DNA from: Candidatus Endomicrobium procryptotermitis
Lineage (GTDB): Bacteria; Elusimicrobiota; Endomicrobiia; Endomicrobiales; Endomicrobiaceae
Direction: 5' to 3'
NCBI GenBank assembly: GCA_031279415.1
Contig: JAITIP010000018.1
Span: 62,001 to 126,000 of the forward strand
DNA length: 64,000 nt
Part shown: positions 46,866-57,732 of the stretch, one piece after another
Layout: every line of letters begins with the position of its first letter
Position numbering within the stretch: position 1 is the first letter of the stretch
The notes under the pieces: generated by a model
The model's database searches: none
What the model saw: only the letters and a program-made list of their open reading frames with translations
Told to the model about the DNA's origin: nothing
Position numbers and translations under genes: made by a program

Positions 46866-48397
46866 AAGCAAAAGATATTTTTCCAGTTCAAGATATGCTG
46901 TTTGCAGGAGACGGAGATATCGAAATTTCCGGAATTTCCTACGATACAAGAAAATTACAAAAAGGTGATGCTTTTTTTGCTTTACCCGGTCATATGACTG
47001 ACGGAAAAAATTTTATCCGCGAAGCCGCTGAAAAAGGTGCTTCAGTCATAATTTCACAAGAAAAAGCCGACAATGTCGTTTTACCGCAAATAATTGTTAA
47101 AAACATCTTTTCTTTTATGTCGGAGTTTAGTGCCAAATTTTATAATTATCCCGACAGAGAAATGACGATTATAGGTATTACCGGAACTAACGGAAAGACT
47201 ACTATTACTTATATGATTGAAAGCATTTTGGCTCATTGTGGGATAAGTTGCGGTGTTATCGGTACAGTTAATTACAGGTACGGTGGAAAAGTTTTTAACG
47301 CTCCCAATACCACGCCTCAATCCGCAGATATATACAAAATGATGAGGGAAATGTGCTCTTGCGCAATAAGATATCTTGTTATGGAAGTTTCTTCTCACGC
47401 GCTTGCTTTGGGACGTGTCGCGGGAATAGATTTTGATATTGCCGTTTTTACAAATTTGACTAGAGATCATCTTGATTTTCATAAAGATATTGAGAGTTAT
47501 TTTGCGGCTAAAAGCCTTTTATTTTCAGAGCTTGGCAAAGGTATAAAAAGTAATATTAAGTATGCTATAATTAATGCCGATGATAAATACGGCAAAAAGC
47601 TTTTTAAAATTGATATTAATGCCAAGAAAAAGTCGTACGGCGTAAAAACAAATGAAGTTGATTTTAAAGCCGCAAATATAAACGTTTCAAGCGTCGGAAG
47701 CGAGTTTAATGTGATTGCTGCAAATGCTATGGCGGAGAGAGTTAAAATAAAACACATAGGTTTACACAATATATATAATGTTTTGTCGTCTATTGCCGCA
47801 TGTGTTGCCTGCGGTATAGATTTTAAGAGAGTCGTTGAAGCTTTGAACGGATGCACACAAGCTCCCGGAAGGCTTGAGAGAGTAAATACTAAAAATTTAG
47901 GTTTTGAAATAGTTGTCGATTATGCACATACAGATGACGCGCTTAAAAACGTTTTATCGGCTTTAAATGATTTAAAACCGAAAAGGATAATAACGCTTTT
48001 CGGCTGCGGCGGCGACAGAGACAGGACAAAAAGGCCTTTGATGGGAAAAATCGCAGTTGAAATGAGCGATTTTGTTTTCGTTACTTCTGACAATCCCAGA
48101 ACCGAAGATCCTTTGCAGATTATTTTAGATATAGAAGTAGGAATTAAAAGAATAGGAAAAACAAATTATAAAATCATTGCAGACCGCGAACATGCCATAA
48201 AAGAAGCTGTTATGATGGCAAAAAAAGGAGACATAATTCTTTTAGCCGGCAAAGGGCATGAAACCTATCAGATTACAGGAACCCAAAAGATACCTTTCAA
48301 CGATATTGAGTTTGCACAAAAATATTTGGATTTAAAAGAAAAACAAAAGGCATCGTTAAAATCCTGGCAGACACAGCAAAAGGAGTTCGATTTTTAA
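46862..48397 (+). CDS. murE: UDP-MurNAc-tripeptide synthetase, meso-DAP specific
   Basis: 511 residues. ATP site GTNGKTT at 108-114 and DNPR at 410-413, the motif that marks meso-diaminopimelate as substrate. Adds the third residue of the stem peptide. Its TAA is shared with the murF ATG, so translation is coupled. Confidence 0.97.
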   Translation: MKAKDIFPVQDMLFAGDGDIEISGISYDTRKLQKGDAFFALPGHMTDGKNFIREAAEKGASVIISQEKADNVVLPQIIVKNIFSFMSEFSAKFYNYPDREMTIIGITGTNGKTTITYMIESILAHCGISCGVIGTVNYRYGGKVFNAPNTTPQSADIYKMMREMCSCAIRYLVMEVSSHALALGRVAGIDFDIAVFTNLTRDHLDFHKDIESYFAAKSLLFSELGKGIKSNIKYAIINADDKYGKKLFKIDINAKKKSYGVKTNEVDFKAANINVSSVGSEFNVIAANAMAERVKIKHIGLHNIYNVLSSIAACVACGIDFKRVVEALNGCTQAPGRLERVNTKNLGFEIVVDYAHTDDALKNVLSALNDLKPKRIITLFGCGGDRDRTKRPLMGKIAVEMSDFVFVTSDNPRTEDPLQIILDIEVGIKRIGKTNYKIIADREHAIKEAVMMAKKGDIILLAGKGHETYQITGTQKIPFNDIEFAQKYLDLKEKQKASLKSWQTQQKEFDF

Positions 48398-49788
48398 TGG
48401 AGTCATTTTATCTTAAGGATTTTATTAAAGCCGTAAACGGAAAGTTTTTATTAGGCGATCCAAATCTTCTCATAAAAAGCGTTTCGATAGATTCCAGAAC
48501 CATTAAAAAAGGACAATTTTATTTTGCCTTAAAAGGTAAAAATTTTGATGGACATGATTTTATCAAAGAATGCATTGAAAGAGAAGCAGGAGGAATCGTA
48601 TATTCTAAAGATGACATAGACTTGACTAAATCTTTTCCACTCTTTCCTTCAATAATAAAAGTCAATGACACTCTTATCGCTTTGGGAGAGCTTGCAAAAG
48701 CGTATGTAAAACGCTGCAAAAAAGCAAAAGTCATAGGCATAACGGGTTCAAACGGCAAGACGACGACTAAAGAAATATTGGTTTCGATACTGAAAAGAAG
48801 GGGTAAAACAATTTGCAATAAAGGAAATTTTAACAATAGAGTAGGACTGCCTCTCTCCGCACTGAATCTTCAAATGGATACCGAATACGCCGTATTTGAA
48901 ATGGGAACATCGCTTAGTGGAGAAATCAAAATTCTTTCGGATATAATATCTCCAGACGTGGCCGTAATTACGAACATCGGTTATTCTCATTTGAAAACTT
49001 TTGGTTCGCCTATAGGCGTTTTCAAGGAGAAAAGAGCATTACTCGACAGTGTTTGCGCTGATGGCTTCATAGTTTTAAATGCCGATGATGAAATACTGAA
49101 AAATGTTTCTCAGAAAATGTATTCTAAAGTTATAACTTTTGGATTTTATGGCGGAGCTGATGTTTACGCGCACAATATAACTTTATGGTTGGATAAACCT
49201 AAATTTGAGCTTTATATAAACGGTGTCTCGATTTCTGTGACGATGCCGCTAAAAGGCAGATTTAATATCGCCAACGCTCTTGCCGCTTCCGCAGTTGCGG
49301 GAGGATTGGGTTTTTCTGCGGAAGAAATTAAAGATGGAATAGAAGCTTTCGTTCCTCCACCAATGCGGATGGAAACTGTAAAAACCAAATCCGGAGTTAT
49401 TCTTATAAACGATGCATATAATGCGAATCCTTCATCGGTAAAAGAAGCACTGCAGAGTGTATGTGAATCTTATCCGGACAGCGATATTAATCTTGTTTTT
49501 GGTGATATGCTTGAACTGGGGGAAAAAGCCGAAGTTTATCATGGCGAACTCGGAAGTTTTATAGATGGACTGCATAAGATACACAATATTTATCTGCTTG
49601 GAGAATTAAGCAAAGGCATGAAAAATTCTATAAATAAAAAACCATCATACCATGTGGAGAACAAGAAAGAACTTTTGGAGCTTTTGGAGAAAAACAGTAA
49701 TACTGCAAAAACTGTTTATCTTTTTAAAGGTTCGCGCAGTATGAAACTTGAAGAAGTTTATGAATCTTTTAAGATGAAATTGGATTAG
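48397..49788 (+). CDS. murF: UDP-MurNAc-tripeptide:D-Ala-D-Ala ligase
   Basis: 463 residues with ATP site GSNGKTT at 117-123 and NDAYNANPSS, a MurF signature. Attaches D-Ala-D-Ala to the UDP-linked tripeptide. Confidence 0.96.
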   Translation: MESFYLKDFIKAVNGKFLLGDPNLLIKSVSIDSRTIKKGQFYFALKGKNFDGHDFIKECIEREAGGIVYSKDDIDLTKSFPLFPSIIKVNDTLIALGELAKAYVKRCKKAKVIGITGSNGKTTTKEILVSILKRRGKTICNKGNFNNRVGLPLSALNLQMDTEYAVFEMGTSLSGEIKILSDIISPDVAVITNIGYSHLKTFGSPIGVFKEKRALLDSVCADGFIVLNADDEILKNVSQKMYSKVITFGFYGGADVYAHNITLWLDKPKFELYINGVSISVTMPLKGRFNIANALAASAVAGGLGFSAEEIKDGIEAFVPPPMRMETVKTKSGVILINDAYNANPSSVKEALQSVCESYPDSDINLVFGDMLELGEKAEVYHGELGSFIDGLHKIHNIYLLGELSKGMKNSINKKPSYHVENKKELLELLEKNSNTAKTVYLFKGSRSMKLEEVYESFKMKLD

Positions 49789-49799
49789 AGGAGAAATAA

Positions 49800-50885
49800 G
49801 TGCTGTATCATATTTTTTATGGTTTAAGCGAATATTTCAGCCCGTTTAACGTTTTTCAATATATTACATTCAGAGCAGGAGGTGCGGTTTTGACAAGCCT
49901 TGTCATCTGCCTTTTGGCAGGGCCTTTTGTCATCAATAAATTGAGAAATCTGAAAGTGGCACAAACCGTAAGAAGTGACGTTCCTTTTACTCATCATTCA
50001 AAAAATGGCACTCCCACTATGGGAGGCCTTTTAATTTTAATATCCATAGCTGTTTCCGCTCTGCTTTGGGCGCGGCTCGACAATAGATTTATAATATGGC
50101 TTATTTCTGGTACGCTTTGGCTGGGCTTTATAGGTTTTTGGGATGACTATATAAAACTGAAAAGAAAAGACCCGCGAGGACTTTCCGCCAAAGGAAAACT
50201 TTTTGGTCAAACGGTTTTTGCAGTTTCTTTTGCCGCATACTTGAGTTTTTTTCCGGCCAATCCTGATTATTTGACGGCGGTAAATATTCCATTTCTTAAA
50301 AATGTTTTTGTTGATTTTTCATTTTTTTACTTCGTATTTGTGATGATAATAGTCGTGGGTAGCTCGAACGCCGTTAATTTGACCGATGGTCTGGACGGTC
50401 TTGCCTCTGGATGCATAGTCATAGCCGCTTTTACTTTGGCTTTGTTTGCGTATTTTGCAGGACATTTTAAGATAGCGGGCTATTTGAAAATAGTTTCTGT
50501 TCCTGGCGCCGGTGAAATTACTGTTTTTCTTCTTGCCGTTGTCGGAGCTGGATTGGGCTTTTTATGGTATAATTCGCATCCAGCTGAAGTTTTTATGGGA
50601 GATACCGGCAGTTTGTTTCTGGGCGGGGTGCTCGGAATGACTGCTGTGTCAATAAAACAGGAATTGATTTTAGTGCTTATAGGAGGAGTTTTTGTCGTTG
50701 AAGCCCTTTCCGTGCTGATACAGGTATCGGTTTATAAAAGGACAAAGAAAAGAATTTTTAAAATGGCGCCGCTTCATCATCATTTTGAAATGCTCGGCTT
50801 GTCAGAAACAAAAGTTACGATAAGGTTTTGGATAATAGCTATAATACTTGCAATACTTTCATTTGCATCGCTGAAGCTGAGGTAA
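49800..50885 (+). CDS. mraY: phospho-MurNAc-pentapeptide translocase
   Basis: 361 residues, polytopic. THHSKNGTPTMGGLL, FWDDYIK, NLTDGLDGLASG and the C-terminal PLHHHFEMLG are the MraY signatures. Makes lipid I in the inner membrane. GTG start 12 bp after murF, with GGAG upstream. Confidence 0.97.
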   Translation: MLYHIFYGLSEYFSPFNVFQYITFRAGGAVLTSLVICLLAGPFVINKLRNLKVAQTVRSDVPFTHHSKNGTPTMGGLLILISIAVSALLWARLDNRFIIWLISGTLWLGFIGFWDDYIKLKRKDPRGLSAKGKLFGQTVFAVSFAAYLSFFPANPDYLTAVNIPFLKNVFVDFSFFYFVFVMIIVVGSSNAVNLTDGLDGLASGCIVIAAFTLALFAYFAGHFKIAGYLKIVSVPGAGEITVFLLAVVGAGLGFLWYNSHPAEVFMGDTGSLFLGGVLGMTAVSIKQELILVLIGGVFVVEALSVLIQVSVYKRTKKRIFKMAPLHHHFEMLGLSETKVTIRFWIIAIILAILSFASLKLR

Positions 50886-50891
50886 TATTAA

Positions 50892-52214
50892 GTGAAGAAA
50901 ATAAAACAGGCCGGCGTTTTGGGTATAGGAAAAAGTGGTGTTGCGGCTGCAAATCTCGCAGTGAAACTTGGTTATAAAGTTTTTGCCAGCGATAGCGGCA
51001 AAGAAAGAGAAATAAAAAATCTCGATAAAAAAGTTATGAAAGAGTTTGGTGGGCATACTGATAAAATTCTTACTTCTGATTTTGTCATAAAAAGTCCGGG
51101 AATATATCCCGACATTGAAATCATTAAAAAAATTAAAAGAAATAAAATTCCAATTATCAGCGAACTTGAGTTCTCTTTAAAAAATTCAAAATATAAAAAG
51201 CTCATCGCGGTAACGGGAACTAACGGAAAAACGACGACTACGGATTTGCTTTCAAAAATAATAAAAGCAGCTTATAAAGATTCAATAGTGACGGGAAACA
51301 TAGGATTTCCTCTTTCTGATAAAGCTTTGCACACGGCAAAAAATACTTTTATTACGATGGAGCTTTCAAGTTATCAGCTTGAAGATTCTCCTTCTTTCTG
51401 TCCAAATATTTCTATTCTGCTTAACATTACCCCCGATCATCTTGAACATCACAAAACCATGCATAAATATATAGCTGCAAAAAAAAACATATTTAAAAAT
51501 CAGCGGGCAGGAGATTTTTCAGTTATAAATTTTGATGATAAAATATGCAGAAAAATATCTTCCGAAATAAATGCCAAGAAAGTTTTTTTTGCTAAAAGAC
51601 CCTTAAGAAATGGCGTGTATTTTGATAAAGGTTCGATAGTGATAAATATAGGGAAGAAAAAGTCGGTTATAAAACCAAAAATTCAAATACCAGGGACGCA
51701 TAATGTCGAAAATATTCTTGCTGCTGTCGCTGCGTCCTACTGCGTCGGAATGAAATCCAGCATAATAGAAAAAGTCATATCTTCGTATAAAGGCGTCAAA
51801 CACAGGATAGAATTTGTACGCAGAATAAATGGTGTAGATTATTATAATGATTCAAAATCCACAAATGTGGACTCTACCAGAGTCGCTTTGGAAGCTTTTG
51901 AAGGAAACATTTTTCTTATTTTGGGAGGCATAGATAAAGGCGCTCCCTACATTCCTTTGAAAAATTTAATAAAAAAAAGAGTGAAAAAAATCTATCTTAT
52001 AGGTGAAGCCGCAGAAAAAATAAAAAAAGAGTTGGCGGGAGCTTCTTTTTTAGATTGCGGAAATATCGAAAATGCTGTTAAAGAGATTTTTAAAACTGCC
52101 GAAAGCGGAGATACGGTTCTTTTGTCTCCGGCATGTGCTTCTTTTGACCAGTTCAAAAATTTCGAAGAGCGCGGTAAATTTTTTAAAAAAATGGTTAAAT
52201 CAATTAGTGAGTAA
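50892..52214 (+). CDS. murD: UDP-MurNAc-L-Ala:D-Glu ligase
   Basis: 440 residues, ATP site GTNGKTTTT at 109-117, DHLEHH and YYNDSKSTN as in MurD. Adds D-Glu. GTG start. It is the last plus-strand dcw gene before the tail-gene insertion, and its 3' end faces the tail-fibre gene end-to-end with 41 bp between. Confidence 0.96.
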   Translation: MKKIKQAGVLGIGKSGVAAANLAVKLGYKVFASDSGKEREIKNLDKKVMKEFGGHTDKILTSDFVIKSPGIYPDIEIIKKIKRNKIPIISELEFSLKNSKYKKLIAVTGTNGKTTTTDLLSKIIKAAYKDSIVTGNIGFPLSDKALHTAKNTFITMELSSYQLEDSPSFCPNISILLNITPDHLEHHKTMHKYIAAKKNIFKNQRAGDFSVINFDDKICRKISSEINAKKVFFAKRPLRNGVYFDKGSIVINIGKKKSVIKPKIQIPGTHNVENILAAVAASYCVGMKSSIIEKVISSYKGVKHRIEFVRRINGVDYYNDSKSTNVDSTRVALEAFEGNIFLILGGIDKGAPYIPLKNLIKKRVKKIYLIGEAAEKIKKELAGASFLDCGNIENAVKEIFKTAESGDTVLLSPACASFDQFKNFEERGKFFKKMVKSISE

Positions 52215-52255
52215 TTAATATTTTTTTGCATAATTTCCATTTTTGATACTATTTC

Positions 52256-53839
52256 TTATTCTTCGCTGAAATATCCTATTTGATATATATTATCCGTTCC
52301 TCCTCTGTGATTGTTCATTCTCAAAGTGAATGTCTGCTGATTGGCTTTTATATACATATCCGCTACAACAATATTTATATCGCTGTTGTCAATACATCCA
52401 GCCAAATCTTTCCATGCCAAAATCCGCCAAGTTATAGTCCAATAAAAATCCTCTACATTTGATTGAGCTATATACATATGCGGAATTCCGCTATCGCCGC
52501 CAAAGTTTACGGCGAATCTCACCCATGTCGGTTTTGTAAAAACTTTTGGAGCTGTTATGGTTACTGTCTCGGCGCTTGTAAATCCGTATAAGTGTGTTTT
52601 GGAATAAACAAACTTCGGAACGCTGTACTGTGCAAGTTTTGTTTTGGCTGCGGTTGTAATATTTGATAAATCTAATTTGGCAAGAAATGTACTAAATAGC
52701 GATTGCGCTATTGTTGAAATAGTTGTTATGTTATCCAAATTCAAGCTCGCTTTGTTTGCTAATCCGTCAATAAACACATTATAATTTGCCTGCGAAGCGG
52801 GAACTACAGTATTTGATACAACCATCATTAACGGAAACTGAATATGACGAGGTTGAAATCTGTCTCCCGTATTGACTACTCTTGAAGTGTCGAAAGTGGC
52901 TCTATTACTTCTGTTTACCGAACTTGACGCTGTTACAGAACTACCGTATAAAGCAGTGTCGCCTTGTCTGAATGCTCCCTCACCCACTGCTACTAATCCC
53001 TGTGGACCTCCAAGCGTGCAGTCAAAATGGCCAGTGATATTTACAATTTGAGCTCTGCCGTATTGTCCTATATTGCCTATGGTTAAACACTGCATTATTG
53101 CAACTCTATCATCAAGACGTGGCATTTTAAATTTTTGATTTACGCTGTCAACACCGACAAAGCCGACATTGCCGGAATTATTGTTGTAAGCAGTTTCCCA
53201 TTGCGTATAAGTTCCCGTGGGTATTATGTTTGTCAGAAGATAATTATCGTAAAAATTTGGAAACATTGAACGCGTATATTCCCCGCCGTATAATCTTAAC
53301 AAGCCTTCCGGAGTGTCCGTTCTTGCTAAAGATTTAATTTCTCCTATATAAGACAGAGGAGCCACAGCGGTAACAAACCCGATAAACTGCCATGAATAAA
53401 TCGGCGTCGGAGTGTTTGGAGTATCTACCAGCTGCCACATTCCTGAATTAAATAAGTTTGTCACCCATGTTTTATTCCATACTTCTGAGGCTGTATGAGT
53501 TACACCGTTGATTACATATGTGGATTGCGAAATATCGTTTACGTCTAATGTCCATGTTCCGCCTGCACCAAAAATATCCTGACAGGCATAAAGCGTAAGT
53601 TCTTCCTGCGTCGGTTGTGCCGAATCAAAGTTTTTAGCGGTTAATGAGCCTCCCGCCGCCGCATTAATTTTTTGATTAATTGCGGTCAAGACTTGATTTA
53701 ATATATTTTCATCCGTCGTCAAACCCGCGTCAATTATAATATTTTTAAGCTCCGCGGTAATCTGGTTTAATTCCTGCGCTTTCCAAACAGTAGATGAATT
53801 CGGCAGTACTCTTGCATTTTGTTTTTGTCCTATATCCAT
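52256..53839 (-). CDS. phage tail fibre protein with tail-collar-like domain
   Basis: 527 residues. The middle (GEIKSLARTDTPEGLLRLYG, then QKFKMPRLDDR) is typical of the short tail-collar domain that ends many phage fibres; the N-terminal third is helical and probably attaches to the tail, and the C-terminal part is probably the receptor-binding tip. Last gene of the module. Host-range determinant by inference. Confidence 0.82.
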   Translation of the reverse strand: MDIGQKQNARVLPNSSTVWKAQELNQITAELKNIIIDAGLTTDENILNQVLTAINQKINAAAGGSLTAKNFDSAQPTQEELTLYACQDIFGAGGTWTLDVNDISQSTYVINGVTHTASEVWNKTWVTNLFNSGMWQLVDTPNTPTPIYSWQFIGFVTAVAPLSYIGEIKSLARTDTPEGLLRLYGGEYTRSMFPNFYDNYLLTNIIPTGTYTQWETAYNNNSGNVGFVGVDSVNQKFKMPRLDDRVAIMQCLTIGNIGQYGRAQIVNITGHFDCTLGGPQGLVAVGEGAFRQGDTALYGSSVTASSSVNRSNRATFDTSRVVNTGDRFQPRHIQFPLMMVVSNTVVPASQANYNVFIDGLANKASLNLDNITTISTIAQSLFSTFLAKLDLSNITTAAKTKLAQYSVPKFVYSKTHLYGFTSAETVTITAPKVFTKPTWVRFAVNFGGDSGIPHMYIAQSNVEDFYWTITWRILAWKDLAGCIDNSDINIVVADMYIKANQQTFTLRMNNHRGGTDNIYQIGYFSEE

Positions 53840-53877
53840 TTTTTACCTCTTATTTTTGACAGATACCAAGTCAAAAT

Positions 53878-54603
53878 TTAATTGATTTTTTGTTCCAACA
53901 ATTCTATTTGTTTTTTCAGCAATTCGTTTTGTTCTCTCAAAAGTTCTTTTTCGCTTTGTTTGTGTTCTTTTACTTTTGTTTTTTTTGGCTCTTTGCCTGC
54001 TCTATTTATCTTTGGAAAATTAAAATCAAATTTGTATCCTATGTTAAAGTTGAAAGTTTGGTAATTTATGCGGTTTTCTTGTACAAGAATATTCTCCAAG
54101 TATAGTTTATACATTTCATTATCAGAAGCATATAAAAACTCAAAAATAAAATTTTTATATTCATAGCCTATCCCGAGTCCGTAATGTAAACCAAGATTTT
54201 CTTCTTCTATATCTTCATCAAAATCCATAATTTTACTAACGCCGATTTGTAAGATGGAGTATATATCTTTATATATACTCACTTTAGGCGAAATATAAAA
54301 TGCTTGCAGCGTAAATCCTAAGCTGTCATAATCTTTAACGTTTCTTTTTATCTGCTGAGCATAGCCGATTCCAAACTTAAAAATTGAATTTATTTTCCTG
54401 TAATATTCCAAATAAAAAACAGTCCCAATGTTTATATTTGAGAAATTTGAATTTTTTTGTTCATTAAAAAGAACAAAAGTTCTTTCTTGAGAAAATATTG
54501 AATACGGCGTTATGCCAAATTTCAAGATGAGCGAATTCTGTTTATCGGCAAATACGCTTTGAGCTAAAAACAAAAATAAACCTAAAAATAATATTTTTTT
54601 CAT
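53878..54603 (-). CDS. signal-peptide beta-barrel-like cargo protein with C-terminal coiled coil
   Basis: 241 residues. Signal peptide MKKILFLGLFLFLAQSVFA, then about 180 residues with barrel-type alternation (GFTLQAFYISPKVSIY, then GIGYEYKNFIFEFLY), then a charged coiled coil ending KKQIELLEQKIN. Not a structural tail family. Placed between hub and fibre genes, it is best read as a cargo (moron) gene, perhaps altering the host surface. Confidence 0.6.
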   Translation of the reverse strand: MKKILFLGLFLFLAQSVFADKQNSLILKFGITPYSIFSQERTFVLFNEQKNSNFSNINIGTVFYLEYYRKINSIFKFGIGYAQQIKRNVKDYDSLGFTLQAFYISPKVSIYKDIYSILQIGVSKIMDFDEDIEEENLGLHYGLGIGYEYKNFIFEFLYASDNEMYKLYLENILVQENRINYQTFNFNIGYKFDFNFPKINRAGKEPKKTKVKEHKQSEKELLREQNELLKKQIELLEQKIN

Positions 54604-54615
54604 TTTTAATCCTCA

Positions 54616-56965
54616 CTATTTTCGGACATCAAAAGTTTCCTGCGGCTGATATGCGAATTCTTTTGCCTGTTCAACGGGTATGTCAGTATCCGCTGTGTAA
54701 TCGATTAAATCAAGAGTTGTAATTCTTTTATTAAAATCCGTTTTGATGCCGACAACTTTACATTTCATATAATAAGTTCCTGTTTCTTTCCATTTTGTCA
54801 AATCTGTAAACGTCCGTTTTGCAAACAAATTATTATTGTGAAGCATTCTAACATAATCGCCGAGTTCAAGTTCCAAATCAATAATTATGTCAATAGTCAA
54901 CCTCAACCGTAGTTTTGAAAGTTCTGCATAAATTGTCGGAGCAATAGCATAAGCGAGGTCAACATTATCCGCGGGAAGCAGCTGCGATCCTGATATTTCA
55001 TAAGTCCTTTCGCCATATTTTTCTTTATTTGTCGGGTGCGGCTCATTTTGCTGGTCGCTGTCAATAACTTTTATATAGTTGCCGTAAGTAACTACAACGC
55101 GCGTTTTCAGCCTTGCAATATCGCTTTTTGCACCCGACATTGAAATAATCTCATTATCGGTTAGAGCTTTATATTCCGATGTTTGCTGCCTATTTCTAAA
55201 AAAGAATTTATCGTCATAGTCAAAACGATTTCATATATCGCAAGAGAAGCTAACTCTTCTAATGCCTGTAAAATTGACATATTTGTTAGATTACAGATGC
55301 TGAGTGGGATGTTTTGTTGTTGATAATAAGACGCATTCATATTAGACAAATTCAAATCATTGCCTTTTGTCGCATTATTTTTTATAACAACTTCAATATA
55401 GTTTGAAAAATTATTTATATTACTTCCAATATCAAGTTGTATCCAACTGCTCCACTGTGCATTTGGGTTATCTTTATAACGTGCTTCTATAGATAATTGC
55501 GGCATTCCTCCTATAACAGATACATTTGCCTTGAAGTTTGTCCACTGTATAAAATCAGATAATCCTGAATTTGATAAGTTAAATCTTATACCAGACTGGC
55601 TATACACAATACCCGCGTTGTCTATGAGTTGTATATTCTGAATAATCAGTTTTCCTGTTCTATACTGCCATATATATAATCCATTCAATGTTCCGTCTGA
55701 TATCGATATAGAATAGATTAGCGAACTATTTTTATAAATATAAAAAATATTGTTCTGCATACTAAAATTAAAATTTGCAGATCGACCGCCACCTGAAGTT
55801 TGAACTAAATTTCCATCTACAACTATCGCAAAACCATCAGAATAATAAAAATTATGATTGTCATAAATCAATATTGTGTGATTTGCAAATATAAATCTTA
55901 TATAACCAAATGTAGCTATATCTTCGTTGTATATATCCATATTGATACTGCAGAATAAAGACCAATTGCCTGAAGAATAGATTTCAAAATTTCTTGATGC
56001 ACCGCCACCAGATTTTTTTGGTCTATAACTATATAATTATTACCATCTACACTATTTGCATAAGTAATACTATTGTGTGTATTTGTAAAATTGAAACGAG
56101 TTGAGACATTTTGAATAAAATTATTCAGATATAAAATTACATTATTTTGAAAAACAACAGGATCAACAATCCTATGCGATTCGGCTACTCCTGCGCTCGT
56201 CAACAATTCATTCACAAGTGTATCAATCGTTATGCCTTTTTTCCAATAAATATAATCCGCACATATATTTTCATTTGATAGCAGAGCGGATTTCAACTCT
56301 ATAATTGCGCCGTTATTGTAATCGTTAAGCTGTGAAACTGTATAATCTGTTTTTTCGGTTAATTCAACGGCGTCTGAAAGGCTTGTTCCTTTTAACACTC
56401 TTTGAATTCTGCCGACTGCGGCATTTGCGGTTTTGCAATGAGTGGTATCTTGCTCGGTCAATTGTTCATTTTTAATTTTTGTTGATACATTTTCCGCTGA
56501 TATTGTTTTTAGCCAATCAAGGCGATTTAATACTCGCAATTCCACAAGCACTTCATCTTGTCTGTAATTTGGCAATTCCGTCAAATATCCAGTAAAACAT
56601 TTGACATAATCGTTTAATGTCGGACTTCCTATATAGTATTCAAGTTTTGAGCCGTAAATAATGTAAGGCTGGGGAAATAATCCGTCTTCTTTATCCTGCC
56701 AGAAGCGGTTATTCTCATTATATAGCGTCAAAGCCAAATTGCCGACTTTCCAAACATTTGCGGTATCATTATCAAGCTGCTGGGTAATTGAAACATTTGT
56801 GCCTTTATGGTTTATTGCGTCGGTAATGTCAACAGGAGTTGTTTCAATAATGTAAGAAGAAGATGCAGTATTCCATTTACGACGGTAAAGTAAAAGTTTA
56901 TGATGGAGTTCCGATATATTATTATGCTTAAGAAGTGATTTTATTGTAGGGCTAATTTGCCGCAT
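54616..56965 (-). pseudogene. tail hub / receptor-complex protein, broken by two homopolymer frameshifts
   Basis: Three consecutive frames join into one protein of about 783 residues. Frame 1 runs from 56965 and leaves the sensible frame at a run of seven bases (56013-56019); frame 2 continues (KKSGGGASRNFEIYSS, carbohydrate-binding-like) to a run of six at 55198-55203; frame 3 continues (QQTSEYKALTDNEI) to 54616. The N-terminal 300 residues resemble tail hub or baseplate proteins (VKCFTGYLTELPNYRQDEVLV). Either pseudogenised or affected by sequencing errors in homopolymers. Confidence 0.6.
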
Positions 56966-57227
56966 TTTCCTGTGCCTCTAATTTTAAATTGAAGTCAAGC
57001 AGCCCGCTCCACCTACTTATTTTGTAATCCAAATCCTGCCGTCTTATAAATACTTCATAGACATCCCTGTCTTCAAAATCCGCAAAAGGGATTATCGTTA
57101 TAAAGCCGTCCCTCCTGATAAAATTTTTTAACAGCTTGTATTGCTCTTTTGACATATTTTTGATGTTGATATTTGCCGACCATTTGCTGAAATCCGTCCA
57201 AGTTATAAGCCTGCCGTTATAAGTTTC
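56952..57227 (-). pseudogene. C-terminal part of the distal-tail protein in shifted frame
   Basis: The frame open from 57227 to 56952 (TYNGRLITWTDFSKWS, then FADFEDRDVYEVFI) reads as the natural continuation of the preceding protein, with a +1 shift needed near 57217-57236. An ATG at 57155 has no ribosome binding site, so independent expression is doubtful. It overlaps the hub gene start by 14 bases. Confidence 0.5.
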
Positions 57228-57732
57228 TCAAACTGCCGTCTTTTGCGGTATAATTTACGTCGGTATTAGTAGTCGCCTGTAAATCAAAAATTTTTTCTAA
57301 AACTCTTAACTGTCCGATTTTTATGCCTTCATTGTTAAAAGTGCTTTGTATGTTAAATATAATTTTTGAAGTCGTTATTTTTTGAGGCAGGGTTATTTTT
57401 ACTTCGCCGTTTAAATTGTCAGTCAGCGTATAGGCTAAAACTTCATTTTCAGAGTTGTCAATATATTTTATTTGCATTGTCTGCACATTGCAGTTTTGCA
57501 AAATAATCGTGTCAATATTTCTTGCTAAAAGTTCCCCAAACTTATCTTTAAACCAACAAGAAAAATTTAACGACGTCTGTGCATACATAAATGCCAAATC
57601 GTCGTTATAACATTCGAAATCGCAGAGTTTTAAAAAATCAAGAGGCTGTTCGCTTGATGTCTCAAACAAGCATTTTGTATTTAAATAATTGTATGAATAT
57701 ATTTGTATGGGATTATCTATAGCTTTTGTCAT
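57217..57732 (-). CDS. distal tail (Dit-like) protein, probably truncated by a frameshift
   Basis: 171 residues, starting in a 4-base overlap with the tape measure stop (ATGA). Beta-rich, located directly after the tape measure gene where distal tail proteins lie. It ends KDGSLRNL, and the following frame continues as if part of the same chain. Assignment mainly by gene order. Confidence 0.55.
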   Translation of the reverse strand: MTKAIDNPIQIYSYNYLNTKCLFETSSEQPLDFLKLCDFECYNDDLAFMYAQTSLNFSCWFKDKFGELLARNIDTIILQNCNVQTMQIKYIDNSENEVLAYTLTDNLNGEVKITLPQKITTSKIIFNIQSTFNNEGIKIGQLRVLEKIFDLQATTNTDVNYTAKDGSLRNL

